Shown here: positions 36,301 to 48,090 of the stretch, one piece after another
Layout: every line of letters starts with the position of its first letter
Position numbering within the stretch: the first letter of the stretch is position 1
Assembly (NCBI GenBank): GCA_003971905.1
Contig: RSEE01000046.1
Span: forward strand, 124,001 to 188,000
Length of the DNA stretch: 64,000 nt
Reading direction: 5' to 3'
From: Moniliella sp. 'wahieum'
Lineage: Eukaryota > Basidiomycota > Moniliellomycetes > Moniliellales > Moniliellaceae
Made by a program: the position numbers and the translations under genes
Notes under the pieces: generated by a model
What the model was told of the DNA's origin: nothing
The model's database searches: none
What the model saw: the letters and a program-made list of their open reading frames with translations, nothing else

Positions 36301-38838
36301 CGCACGCGCGCGTCCGACGTGCCCCACTTGGTGCCGTGCTCGACTAACGCGTTTGACCGGACACTGTTCGAACGTTCTTGGCGTCCGCTTGTTGCTGCCC
36401 TGGCGCAGGGTTCTCTACGTTCCGTGACGAGCAGCTATTGGAACGTGCGATTGCTGGGTTCCGCCAATGGCCGCGCTGCCTCGCAGTTTGGTATGGTTGA
36501 ACTGTTTGACTTTATGGCCCAGACGTTGGCAGACGCGACAGGGCTGTGGACGATTCTCTGAGTGTAGGGGTCACAATGCCCATGTGGAGCGACAACAGCC
36601 TCCTTCACTCATCAAGGAAGGAGAGACGATCGAAACCGACGCTGCAGTCTCGTTCGCCGAGGGCGCAGAGCCCGACGTGTTGGTCGTCGGTCCGTTAGTG
36701 TTGGGTTTGGGCTCAACTTTAAAGGGCAGATGGCTGCCGTGGTACTGTTTAACATTGCCAATGGGAACGGTCATTCGATCCAACGTCGTGGCCGGCAATC
36801 TTGCGGATTGCCAAGAACCTATTTGCTCATTCCCTCGTGCCTGCCGAGCTGGGCAGCATGTTTTTGTTCGGCAAGCCGGCCGAGGACATCCCACTTCGGC
36901 CTAAACGATTGGCCCATGCCCCTCCCCCCGATTCGCGCGGACAGGCGGTCTCTTCTCCACGCTGTCGTTATCTGTTGGCAGGCGGGCCCGGGGGCGGAGC
37001 GGGTTCATTGGGAGCTACGAGACTGCCTACCCTCCTCCTGATGTGACAGCGGAGGATGTCGAGGCGACACTCTGCACGCTCGACTGCCTTGCCTCATGCC
37101 GGATTGAAGATATCTTTGCCCAGATGGCGGACCTAGACGGCGAACGGTTGGTTCAAGCGGTCGCCTCGGCTCGTGAGTTGACCGATTGGCACACTCGACC
37201 GCCTCGCGGCGGCCAAACTGGCATTGGGCCCCGAGTCAGGCAGCTCAACCCCACGCGTCGGTCGGGGATGTGGCGACAGGTGGGTCAGCAACCAGCACGC
37301 CTCGGTCTAACCTCGCGTCCAGGGGTCCAACTGGTCCGTGGGCAGCTGCCGTACGAGCCAGCGGCCATGTTCCTACAAGACGTCTGACACAGCTCGTCGT
37401 CTCGGCTCGTGCGCCTTCGGAGCCGCCTGGCGTCTGGCTATGGGGCACTTTGTTGCGGTGCTCTCTGACGCGACGCGCTTCCATCCCTTGCTGGTTGAGC
37501 GAGCGGTGGTGAGCGTGCTTCGTTTGTTGGCCGTCTCACCAATCCCAACAGAGGAAGAAGCCGAACCGGCTCCTTTGTCCCACTCCAGCAGAACCGATGG
37601 TGATAGTGCCTGCACCGAGGGCGGTACGGGATGAGGCGCTGGTGGCACTTGATGCGCTCCGTGCCATCCCGCCCGACCTGGTGCCAGCCATGGCAGAACA
37701 GCTGATCCTCGGACTCGGCGCACTGCTTGCGACGCGGGGCGCTGCACTCTTCGTCCACCCCACCGAGTGGAACGTAGTGTTGACGCTGATAGGGCAATGT
37801 GCCTTTGCACGCAACGCGAGGCCGCAACGGAGGCTTTGGTGGTGCTCCGTGATCTGGCCCTTGGAACCGAGTCGCGGCCTTCGTTGCTGTCGCTGGCCAA
37901 CTATGGCGGGGTAGTGGGTCTGCTACGAGAGTTTGCCCGGACCTCGGATGTGGTGGCGGTGGCGCGAGCGCAAGCACACGCGAAGACAGCCACCCGGCGC
38001 ACATTGACCGAAAGAAGGAACAAGCGGAGTACGATGCAGCGGCTCAACAGCGAGGACTCGGTGCGTTGGTCCTGGGCGAATTGAGATATGAGGTGCCGCG
38101 TGCTGGCACAATTACCGCCGCTCGCGACGATGACGGTGGGAGCGAGGGAAGCAATGGATCCCAGCCCAGCAGCGGCCACGGCTGAGCCGGCAGAAGAGCG
38201 GAGCAAAGTGTGGAGCCGGCTGTGGATGGTGTGCTGGACGCGCTGGCTCAACAGGTGCTGAATGGCTTCCGCGCTGCGCGGCACGAAGCAGTGGGACTGC
38301 TACAAAAGGTATTGCTGGCACCGAGCTGCTGGACTCGCTGCCGGAGAATGCGAAGAGGGGCGCGGCGGTAGCGAGCTTGCTCCATGCCACCGTCTTTCCC
38401 GCCCTCGACATGGTGCTGAGCCCGAGTGCGGACCAGGTGGACGCGGCCGGTGGGCTAGGGAGACGCGGGAGCGGCTGGCGGCCATGCTGGGCAAGGCACT
38501 GCTGGCGTACCTGCCGACGCTAGCAGCCGACGACGGCGCGGGCTGGTGGCGGTGGGGAGCCGACGCTGGACTTATTCCGTCGGATGCTGGTCGTGGCACG
38601 ACGAACGCGCGGGGGGGCAGGAGTAGGAGAAGAGGCGGTCGCAGAGACGATGAAGAACGTAGTACTCGTCGTGCATTCGGCGGGGCTGCTGGTGCCGCCT
38701 CCGACAACGCCACCCGATACGCGCAGCCAGCTGCAACAAGCGGTGTGGCGGCGGCAGCGCCGCGCCTCGCCTCGGCCCTGCCGGGTTGTTGGAGCAAGTG
38801 TGCGAGCAGGAGCAGATGCCGGTACACAGGATCAGTGA
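33327..38838 (+). CDS. GEA: Gea/GBF1-type Arf guanine-nucleotide exchange factor (Sec7 domain)
   Basis: Activates Arf at the Golgi for COPI vesicle formation. Proposed start at 33327; an early segment reads SSRVTTVSSALRRAARARER. The N-terminal DCB region shows SGAVTSAALQALDRMLLHGL and DVAHAVTHCRFEASDPVADE (about 34040-34210), then VLRRSANQTLCQIVRTLFNK. The Sec7 domain, about 35640-36230, begins KKERKATLLAGAEEFNRKPK and contains the glutamic finger in FRLPGEAQQISRITETFASH and the helix FSVIMLNTDQHNPQ and NLRGVNDGKDL. Downstream HDS regions include IMPEEHAGAAGFDFAWRELL and MVELFDFMAQTLADATGL. The C-terminal half to 38838 is weakly conserved (SETMKNVV-like NVVLVVHSAGLLVPPP). Ten or more indels are needed. 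Protein length of roughly 1,700-1,800 residues suits the family. Ends could be off by 150 bp. Confidence 0.88.
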
Positions 38839-38844
38839 TCCCAT

Positions 38845-38970
38845 CAGGTATCACCGTCATTGCCATCGTCATTGCCGCTATCATCATCATCATCGTCACT
38901 ATCATCATCATGATCATCAACGTCACCACCAGCACCATAACCATAACCATCACCATCACCACCATGGGTA
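38845..38970. repeat. ATC/CAT trinucleotide microsatellite at the 3' end of the Sec7 gene
   Basis: Imperfect tandem ATC/CAT/CAC triplets. One plus frame reads as a His-rich tail, another as an Ile/Val-rich run. It follows the nearest stop codon by a few bases, so whether it is translated depends on an indel. Confidence 0.85.
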
Positions 38971-39732
38971 CACTGTTGCTCTCACTAATCTATACAATGC
39001 AAAGCATCGATCAACTCCCTCGTTCCTGCCGCCGGCCGCCAGCGGCCTTGGCTTGCTCCATCCGTGCGTGCCCCGTCCCAGGCAGCGCAGGTATCCTTCC
39101 GTGCCCAGAGGCCGATTCCCACCGGGACAGGAGGGTGGGACAACGATCCGCAGTCGACGCAGTCTGCTGCCCAACCCGAATGAACTCTTTGGCTGTGCTT
39201 TTTTCCACCTCCGCACTCGACTTGCCGCATCCCTAATCGTCCACGACCCTAGCGCGCTCTGCCTGCCTCTGCTCCTTCTTCTCTCCTCCCTGCACCTTGA
39301 CACCCCTGAGTCCTGTTGGCATTGCATTCACCTGTTTTGTCTTGATGATGTGGAGGATGTGGAGGATGCGGCAGGTGACAAGCGGGCCTGTACTAGAAAA
39401 GCCCCGGTCTGGTCAGATCCATGCAGGGAGGAGAAGCCGGAGGCAGACCTGTGCCGCCCGGATAGCCATCAGCCAGGAACAACCAGGCACAAAGAGAGGA
39501 GTGGGTTATAAGCGCTCATCCATAGCGCAACTGAAATGTTCAGCGGTGTGCGCCGCTAGGCACGTGATCCGGGCGGCCTAATCGAACCGCCTATCGCCCC
39601 ATCGCACGCCGCCCACCGCTCCCCGGCCCCAGCAGCCGCTCCGCCACTGCGCCGCCCCGCCGCCTCCCCTCGCGCTCCCATCCCCACCGGCCGCGCCTGT
39701 CTGCCGCCCGCGCCTCGCCTGCCCTCGCCGCC
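38971..39732. other. intergenic spacer
   Basis: No supported gene. The last 150 bp is very C-rich and overlaps a minus-strand Gly/Arg-rich open frame judged to be a compositional artefact. Confidence 0.45.
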
Positions 39733-42342
39733 ATGGGCAGCGGCGCCCACCACACCACACGCGCCGGCCTCAGCTCGCCTGCCTCCACCTACAGCATGCA
39801 CCCCCGCCTCCGCCCCAGCCCCCCCACCCGCTCCGCCTCGCCCAGCCCCCCCCGCCAGCCTGCACCTCGACACACCGTCCTCACCCTCGCCCACCCCCCC
39901 GCCGTCTCCAGCCCGCCCCCTGCGCCTCCTTCGCCCAGAGGCAGCCTCCATCATGACCCAGCTCATCCGGGCGACCACCCCTCCTCCTCCCCCCCCTCGG
40001 ATGCGCGTCTTCCTGCTGTCCCTGACACCCACGCCGCGTTGGACGACGATACCCGCCACGCGTGGGATGTGTCCGACGATGACGATGAGGACGACGCCGC
40101 ATCTTTTCGTCCCATGAGGACCTCAGCCACACCCGCACCCTCCTGGTTGGCGCCGACCCAGATCATGACCGGGTTGCTGATGATAACGACAGTGACATCG
40201 CTGATGGGGAGACTGCCCCTTTGCTCCGCTCTGCCAGCCCCAGTACATCGGCGCCGACCGACTACTCCAGCGTTGGTGCTCTCCGTGGCCTCTTCCACAT
40301 GCAAGTGCGCAGTCGCCTCTGGCACGCTCTTGTGCACGGCCGCAAGCGCCGTACACCCGCTGTCTTCTCAGGCTTGTCACCCTTATCAGTCGGGCTGAAC
40401 CTCTTTTCCAATGCTCTTCATCCGCCGTGCTCCTTTCCGCTCCGACCTATGCATGGGCCGCAGGCCCTGCTTCAATGCCTGGCTTGGTGTCAGTTGCTCT
40501 CTTGGGCGGGGTGGGAGGCGGGCTGTGGGTTGTGCTCGGGCGGTACGTGCAGGCCAAAAACATCGAGGCCATCGTCGCTGAGGGCTTCGCCCCCGCCCCT
40601 CGACCTGACGGCCTCATTGGTTCTCACAGTCGCGGGGTGTAGCGCCACAGCCCGTGTCTAGCTGGCATCTGGCTCGCTCTCTACACTACAGGCTCTGCTG
40701 CCCTCGCCTACTTTGGCTTGGTCGAGACGAGCCACCAGCTCTTACTCACGTGGGCGCAGTCAATTGACCCCGCTTCCAGTGCAGCCAAATGGCTTGCTCT
40801 CATATTAACGTCTCGGGCGACGGCCACCTTTGGAATTTCTGCTCTGCCCACATTTGCCCTCCTTGCCTTGCCTCTGGCCAAGAGAAACATCATCAAGCTC
40901 AATGCCTGGCTTGCCGTGTTGGTCTATCCTCTCCTGCTTATCATTCTGCTTTCGGCCACTGCCGATTCCGACTCCTCCTCATCGGCAAGTCGGATGGCCA
41001 CGTCCGCAATCCCAATCAAGCATCCGCCTTGGGACTTTCGTTGGACCGGGCCCGGGCCAGGATGGGACCCGTGGCAGCCTCCGTCGGTATGGGGGGCCTG
41101 GTCGCTGTTGCCTGTGCTTACGCTCAGTGGGTCACCGACCCAAATGGTGCAGCACGCCCGCTCTCTTCGCCGTCCAGGTCAGGGCCAACGAGCAACACGC
41201 CCCAGTTCATGGCGGCCCAAGCGGGACAGGTGTTCTGTGTCCTAATCATTTGTGCCGTTGTTGCGCTTCCCATTGGCGTCAGGCTCCCTTCGCCTCCCGC
41301 CGCTGCGAAAATAGGTGAAAAAGCACACGAATCTCATCCGCGTCCCCCAGCCAATCTACTGGCCGCTTTCCCGCTGGACGAGGATAAGTTTACCTTGCTT
41401 CGGGTCAGTATGGTCTTTCTTCTGGCCTCCCATTGTGTGCTCAACCTGCTTGCAGCAAGGTCAAGCTGGAGCCGCGTGCTGCATCGGGTGGGACTGCACC
41501 CATTCAAGCGTCCGCCCTGGTCCAAAGTGCCAATCCAGCTTCCCGATACCGATCCCGAAGGCGAGCCCTCCTCGGCGGGCGTGTCACGAAGAACATCAAG
41601 ACGGTCACTACGCCGAAGTGCGCGCCCTCTGCGTGGCGAGGCTCGAAAATGAGCAAGACGCTGCGCAACGCGTGGGGCGGTTTGGTGCTCTGGCTTATCG
41701 TCGCCTGTGCTGCGACGTGGGCTCAATGGGGATCGGAAGGCGATCGGTTTATTGCATCGGCACAGTGGGTGGGCTTGTTGGGAGCCGGAGCAGGGTTTTG
41801 CTGCCATCGATGGTATGGGTGACGATGTTTTGGGTGCGCAAGCCCAGGCGAATTTTTGCCCTGGCTGCGTTGCCCTCCAACGCCCAGGCAGTCCCCCGTC
41901 AAGCAGGCACAAATGCCGGCCTTCACTCGTGGAACTCGCTGACGCGCCTACCGCCCCCGCCTCCACGAGCCGTGCACCACCCGCCCGTCCCGTCCGCTCA
42001 GAACGGAAGGGAGATCGACTTGATCCCTGCCCCCCACCATCCGGTGGGGATACGTTGACTACGGTCCAGCTGCCTGTGCGAGACGAGGCAGGTGGGCCGT
42101 CGGAGCTGGGGTCAGAAACGAGAGCCGTGCGTGCGTTTTACCCGCTTGCCCCGCATGGCCAACCAGGCTTGCATGGAGTCGACGACGATACCGCCATCCT
42201 CCTCGCCCGCAAAGAGCGCCAACTTCAATCGCGCACGCGGCGTCATCGTGCATGGCAGGACCTGCTGGTCCTGGCGGGCGTTTTGCCCCTTGGTCTGGCA
42301 CTAGTGGTGTGCGGAGCGATCGATTTGCGCTGTTCAATGTGA
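39733..42342 (+). CDS. multi-pass membrane protein, possibly amino-acid transporter-like
   Basis: Family uncertain. The N-terminal 120 residues are Pro/Ser/His-rich and cytosolic in character, then acidic (WDVSDDDDEDDAASF). At least eight hydrophobic spans follow in shifting frames: GLVSVALLGGVGGGLWVVLG, LALYTTGSAALAYFGLVETS, ALILTSRATATFGISALPTF, NAWLAVLVYPLLLIILLSA, VGMGGLVAVACAYAQWV, QVFCVLIICAVVALPIGVRL, MVFLLASHCVLNLLAARSS and NAWGGLVLWLIVACAATWAQ. Then comes a loop ending VLLPSMVWVTMFWVRKPRRI, and a last span LVLAGVLPLGLALVVCGAI before the stop at 42342. A hydrophobic pair followed by the FWVRKPRR turn resembles eukaryotic SLC38/AVT-type permeases, but no signature is decisive. At least five indels. 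The start at 39733 is a guess. Confidence 0.55.
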
Positions 42343-44281
42343 AGTGCCAGGCGGGAAGAAAAAAGAGAGAGAGAAAAAAAGAAAACAAGCACGGTGCGGA
42401 TGGACGAGAAGGGGCCCTGGTGTATTCCCAGGACCACCACCGCTATGTTGGCAGTTGGAACGGTTGGGACGCAGCCCGCTCGGATAGAAGAATTCAGGTG
42501 AACCGTCGGCATGCCAGGCCCGGAGCCTAGTAGATGCTGGTTTCCCTATAGGGACAATGACTAATAATCCCTTTGTCTCGTTGAGCCCCTGTGGACCTTC
42601 ATCGTGCTTTTGCGAATATCTTGCCGCGGGACGTCTTGGCGTGGTATTGACGGGACGGTGGCACGCGTTTCAATGAGAGATGATGTCGATGATGAGATCG
42701 ATAAGATCTGAGATTCTGAGGACTGAAAGTGTACGAAATGTGGGGCTCTGTAAGTCCGGAGTTAAGTACTAAGCGAAACGCGCCGCAACGCGTAACAGCC
42801 ACTGTCTTTTGTGGTGCTTGATGTCACACGTCACATGTGTCATCGTCATCACGCCTGCGCTTTTGTGTCGCGTGTTCGTGTCTCTCTCCTGTCGCCTTGC
42901 GACGGTCGACATGCGACACTGCGTCCCCTCCATCCTATGCTCAGCGCTCACCGGTCTCTTCTATCGCCATCATGCATCTTGCACAGCTCCCCAGAGCTCT
43001 TGTTGTGCCTGTTGGGCTGGTCGGTGGGGTGGGGAAGCTGAGATTGAATATTGATCATCGATTCTGACTCTCGCAACGCACAATGCTTGCGGCTACAATA
43101 GAGGTCCCGTGCGAGTCACATGCGTAATGCATCACGCGCGCCACCACCTGTAGCAGAGTAGCTAGTAACTAGTAACGCGCACGCATGTTACACGAACAGA
43201 AGCATATTTATGTTTTGTTACCCAGTCAGAAGGGACGGGCGGCGGCAAACCGTCAGGGTACTATCGAGTGGCGCCCGCAAGCACAGGTATGCACGCACAT
43301 AGTGGTAACGATCGGAAACTGTAACGAGTACTGGCACCGCTCTGATCTCTTCTATTATTATCTCGATTCGATTACGTCTTTTGCTGCGATCGACCCTCGG
43401 TATCTCCGCCGGCTGTTGTGGCGTTTTGAGCATATATTGAGCCAGAGGCTGTTGTGGGCTCTGTAGGACCTGCTGTAGGATATGCAATACCGGCAAAACT
43501 GATAGGTGTGGCGATGCTTTTTACGGCACGGCCATCACGTTCGAGCCACAAGGAGCGAACGGCAGATGGTCATTGTCGAGGTTGTGCCCCTAGCAATGCA
43601 GGTCATAACAGTCCTTTCTAGATCATCATGACGTGCATGTGCATGATGGTCGATGATGCACCACAGATCGTCGTACCAATTCTAGTAGTAAAAAGACACT
43701 CCTGGAGCTTATTGCCTCTGTCATATTCTGTTTCATTGCATTCACATCTCATTTAAAAACTACACTGACCAAAGAAACGCGACCCCTATATTAACCGTAA
43801 AAAAGCATAAACTCGCATATACGCGTCTCAGATCATGGCGTCGCTACTTGTGGGGACCAAGCAACGGAGCCAGACAGGCAGAAGAGAGGGGGAAAAGATG
43901 ACAGGGTGCATGAGTTTTTACGGGAGATGTAAGAAGGCAACAACTGAGATGATTGATGAATATATACGGAGAGGGACAATTGGATAATCACAACGAGCAA
44001 AGTGCGTGGACGGCAGCTTGGTATCGACAGCGGTGCATACACGAGTCGAGGGACTGGGACAACAAAGGAGAGAGAAGCGAGCCCCAAGGTCATTACATCG
44101 TGCCGGGCTGGCGGCAGAGGACTAGAGCCTCCAGTTGCTTCTGGGTGAGCGTCGAGGGAAAGAGAGACAGGTCCGAGTGGGGTACCAGTCCAACTTGTTC
44201 CAACAACGAACGGTCAGTCGGCTTGCGCGGAGGAAAGCTGAGGGCCGGTTCGGCGACCGCGAGATACAGTCTCGACACCCC
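42343..44281. other. 1.9-kb intergenic region
   Basis: No supported gene or RNA. Contains CACACGTCACATGTGTCATC near 42825 and an ACTAGT unit in TAACTAGTAAC at 43166-43176. The last 400 bp is the 3' flank of the following minus-strand gene. Confidence 0.5.
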
Positions 44282-45729
44282 TCATTTCCCGGTCCATTTC
44301 ACGATCAAGTTGAGCGACAAGAGGCGGTCGTGGTTGACATGCGACCAATTGTACACCCTCTGCTGCTTTCGCGTGTTGACCGCACTGTAGGCTGAAAGGA
44401 CACTGAGAAAAGGGCTGCGTGGCGCTTCGCACACCGACCCACCGTTTGACCGAAGTGCGCGCTGCACAAAGGGAGAAAGAGAAGGTTAGCTCGCGGTTCG
44501 ACACAGTGCGCAACGAGATGCCTATTGCGCAGGAGAGTTAAAGGGGGTATTATACGTACCAAGTCCGAATAAATTCCCTCGAGGAACTTGTTCATGTTGG
44601 TAATTCGGCGTCCAAAGCATTCCATCCGCACCCGGACAATGGCGCACAAGTGCCATCCCGTAATCCAAATGCGACCCTGATACTTGATGCATGCCACGGT
44701 CTGATCCGGGGCCTTTTCCTGGGACCACGAAGTACCGAGCGTGCTGCGCTGATGCAGCACTGCCACCGTTTTGTCCCCCTCTGCAAGGAAAAGAATGTCG
44801 GGGAGAGCAAAGCGGTGAACGATGGGCAAGCTCACCGTGTGATGGTCCATCGGCTTGGACCGGGGCAAGTCCAGCTGAAGCTGAGCAAGGGGGAGGCGAG
44901 GCCGCTCGGTATACTCCAGCGCAAAGGTAACCATGCCTTGACTGGCAGAAGCTTGTCGCGAGAGAATTACCGCTCCTTCGGGAGGGCGAATACGGGTCTG
45001 GCCCGGGCCCGGGAATTCGTCAAAGACGGCAGGAGCCACTTGGATCCAAGTTTGAAGAACTCGGATAAACTCGGTGGGACTCTGTTCTTCAGGTCGAGGC
45101 GGTGCTGACTCGGCAGGAACCGAAACCATATTAGGCGGGGGAGATGGACCAGTCGAACCAACGGAATGGGCAGGCCAAGGGGGACGGTAGGATGAAGAAT
45201 CGTTGCGGGGAACTTGGTTGGCTGGCCAATCGGACGAGATTCTTGGAACGACCGAGGACAGGGTTGAGCGTCTAGGTCTTTCCAGTGGAGGCAGAGAGAA
45301 GGAACCATTCTCAGACTGGAATGCATCCGCCTTGCTGCGCTCGCTCTGTGCCCCTTCACTAATTCGATGGGTTGGAGGTGCGGTGGGCCAGCGAGACTGA
45401 CTTTCATGGCTGCGCCTGTACGGGTGGAAGCGTTGCTGTTGTTGCTGAGAGAGGGGATCGTCACACATAAACCGCACCATACTCATTTGGCGCTCGTCCC
45501 GCTCGACCTCCGGATGGGGGAAAGAAGGGTTATTGGGGTCCTCCCACCAGTTTGCTGGCCGTTCCATCGCGGGATGGTGCGCAGAAGGCGGCTCAACCCC
45601 GGGCGCAGAAGAAGGCCATCGGCTGAGGGAGAATTGGGTCGGGTCCGAGGTGGGTGACGGGGCGTACTTGTCCGCTGCTGGTAGAGGCGGGTAGGGTCCC
45701 GAGGCATAAATGTGGGGATGCATCGCCAT
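44282..45729 (-). CDS. unidentified protein with disordered N-terminus
   Basis: Not recognised. Start chosen at 45729 (MAMHPHIYASGPYPPLPAAD). About 230 residues are Pro/Ser/Gln/Arg-rich, including a QQQQQ run. The remainder looks folded: SPTEFIRVLQTWIQVAPAVF, PPEGAVILSRQASASQGMVT, LPIVHRFALPDILFLAEGDK, then GRIWITGWHLCAIVRVRMEC and NMNKFLEGIYSDL. An intron starting GTACGT at 44561 and ending TTGTGCAG at about 44465 joins to a last exon ending LLSLNLIVKWTGK at 44282. The coding frame over the first 1,170 bp is open without an indel, the longest such stretch in the window. A low-complexity front with a compact rear half is common in fungal regulators, but nothing specific is claimed. Confidence 0.7.
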
Positions 45730-48090
45730 GTAGGGTGTGGACGCGAAGAAGGGGGGGGGAGGGAGTGCACGAGGGGAGGTTGTGCGTGTGTGGCGAAGGC
45801 TTAAATGGGCGTCGACTGTATGAAAAAGGAGGCTGCGCACTGCCCAATCCAGCGGCTCGGGTGTCAGTCTGTGTTAGTACCGGCTGTAGCCTGCCGCTGA
45901 CCGAGCTGGGCCGGTCTGGATATCTTTATTTGCGGTGCCTGTGCGTCTCGCATGACACGACGCGGAGCCGTGATGGAAAATAGACACCGCACGAGCGATG
46001 AGTCGATGGGGTCAGGCGGTGGCGCTGGCGGGGGCGAGGGTGCGGCCTGGCCTGGGCCTGGATTAGCGGTGGTACGTGCCGGCCGCTGCCGAGCGTCGGG
46101 GGCAGGGTGGCGGGGAAGTGTAGCCAGAGGCCTCGGCCAGTGCTTGGGTGAATTTGCAATCCGTCTCGCTTTGTCCCCGCCATCAATTTGGGACGGCGGG
46201 CAGGAGGCCGGTGTGCGCGCGCAAGTTGCACGGTGTATTTGCAACAGCTTCCCCTCTGTCATGGCGACAACATACCCACCACAGACCCTGTTGCAATTGG
46301 CACCAGAATGCGCCCTACCTGACCCTACCTTGTCTTTCCCTCCAAACCGCTCGTGGAAATTGGCGATTGCGCGGCCCCGCTCCTCTTGCCCCTTTCATAT
46401 GCGCTGGCCGGGCATATACGAGCCAATGACCCAAGTCCTACGAGGCTCACCCAGCTGGCACTCATATATACAGGCTGCGCTCTGCTAATTAGGAATTTGA
46501 GCAGAGATCCACACACATTCAGTCCCTCCCCCCCGAGAGGCCTGGCAACGCAGTGTGTGGGCAAAGCAGGGTAGAGCACTGCATATCACGGACGCTTTAC
46601 GAGGGTCATCGATCATCGCTGTCATGTCGTGAACGGAGACACTCCAACGGCTTGCTATCCCTATGCCAACACGCGTCTCAAAACCGGTAAGTGGATATAA
46701 CACTCCAAGCTGGAAGCTTCAGGCTTCACAAGCTTCACATGCACTTCACATAGCATAGCACAAATATATCGCCGTCGACGGTTGTGTTTAGTGCATCTCG
46801 ACAGCTGTAACATGTAACACGCACAACCTGAGGTTGTAACAGAGTAAAAAACAAAGACCAATATAACAGAGATGTGCGGACAGCAGCAGACAGCAGCAGA
46901 CAGCCGTCCCCGAGTAATTGATTATTGTGGGCGTATGTTAGGCATGAGATCGAGAGGCGTGGCTTAGCAGTGTGTTTTGCCAGACATTTTTCTTGACAAT
47001 ATCGCACGACGTCGGTGACTATTGCTGATACAGCAGGCAGGAAACGCGGCGGGGTGCTGTGGCAGTCAAAATACGAGATGATCGTGTTGATGTTGGACGT
47101 TCGGGGTGGAGAGGGGCATGGATATAAAGGAGAAAATGCCTGACAATCACATTACGGAGAAGTCAGTACTCATTCTAGTCACCAGTCACTACTGTCACTT
47201 GAAGAGAAAGAGAGGCCTCATCTCCTGAGTATCCTGAGAGCGCTAAGCGCTTGTGAGCGCCTCAGCGCCTCGACATTTGAGACGTTGATGGTCGTCCGCA
47301 CATTGCGCCCATCGTATGATACCAGATCTCTCTTACGTCCCAGCCGTGACAAAACGTGACACCAGGAGCGTTCATCGACATCACGGCTGCAGCCATGCCG
47401 CAAAGGCAGGAGTACACAGCCGAGCCAAGCCGAGAGAAACGAGAAAAACTTGGGTTTGTACACATGTTATACACCCTGTTGTATACACCCTCGTCTTCAA
47501 GCTTCACAGCAGGTGAGTAACTGAGTGCCAGTCTCACGCAGTCCGTCCGCCATGGGACGATCTCCCGACTCTGACACCCCGCGGACCGCCCGGTTGCTCA
47601 GGACACGGACAGCTTTTTATATAGCAGCTTGAAAAAACACGTCTGATTGTCTGGCCACACGGCCAGATTGACAAGGGCTTCTTCCAGGGCGTCAGACGTC
47701 AGCGTCAGGGTTAGACGGCGGGCAGCCGTAAGGCGTAACGTGCAACCCCAGCCTGCGGCCTGCTAGGGTTGCCGCAGGAAGCACACGAGCGGGATGGATT
47801 GCGCGCACAAGGCTGGCGCCGTGCGGGAGGCGGCGGCGGCTGCTGGCCAGCACGGCTGCTGCCCCACCTTTTCCTTCGCGCTGCCCCGCATCCAGGCGCG
47901 ATGGTCGATCGATGCGTGGGGCGCGCCGCGCACGTGACGGCGCCTGCTGAACTTGAACTTTTGCGCCTCGCTTTTCCCCCGCCGCTGCTGCCCCCCCCCC
48001 CCCCGCTGCCCGCCGCTGCCCCGACGGCCCCCCACTGGCCCCCACCGCCCCACCACCACCCGCCCCACCACCGCCACCCCGTCCGGGACG
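45730..48090. other. 2.3-kb intergenic region
   Basis: No supported gene. Includes AAGCTT units at about 46717 and 46733, GCAGACAGCA repeats at about 46875-46905, an AGCGCT array at 47239-47251 and GTCACCAGTCACTACTGTCAC near 47177. The last 200 bp is a C-rich tract, including a run of 14 C at about 47990-48003, upstream of the RA-PH gene. Confidence 0.5.
47236..47271. repeat. period-7 AGCGCT array
   Basis: AGCGCT at 47239-47244 and 47246-47251 are exactly 7 bp apart and are followed by the decayed copies GAGCGCC and CAGCGCC. Non-coding. Confidence 0.75.

Noticed and set aside
39556-40059. Gly/Arg/Ala-rich minus-strand open frame of 167 codons
   Set aside because: Reverse shadow of the C-rich, Pro/Ser-coding N-terminus of the membrane protein gene; composition explains it.
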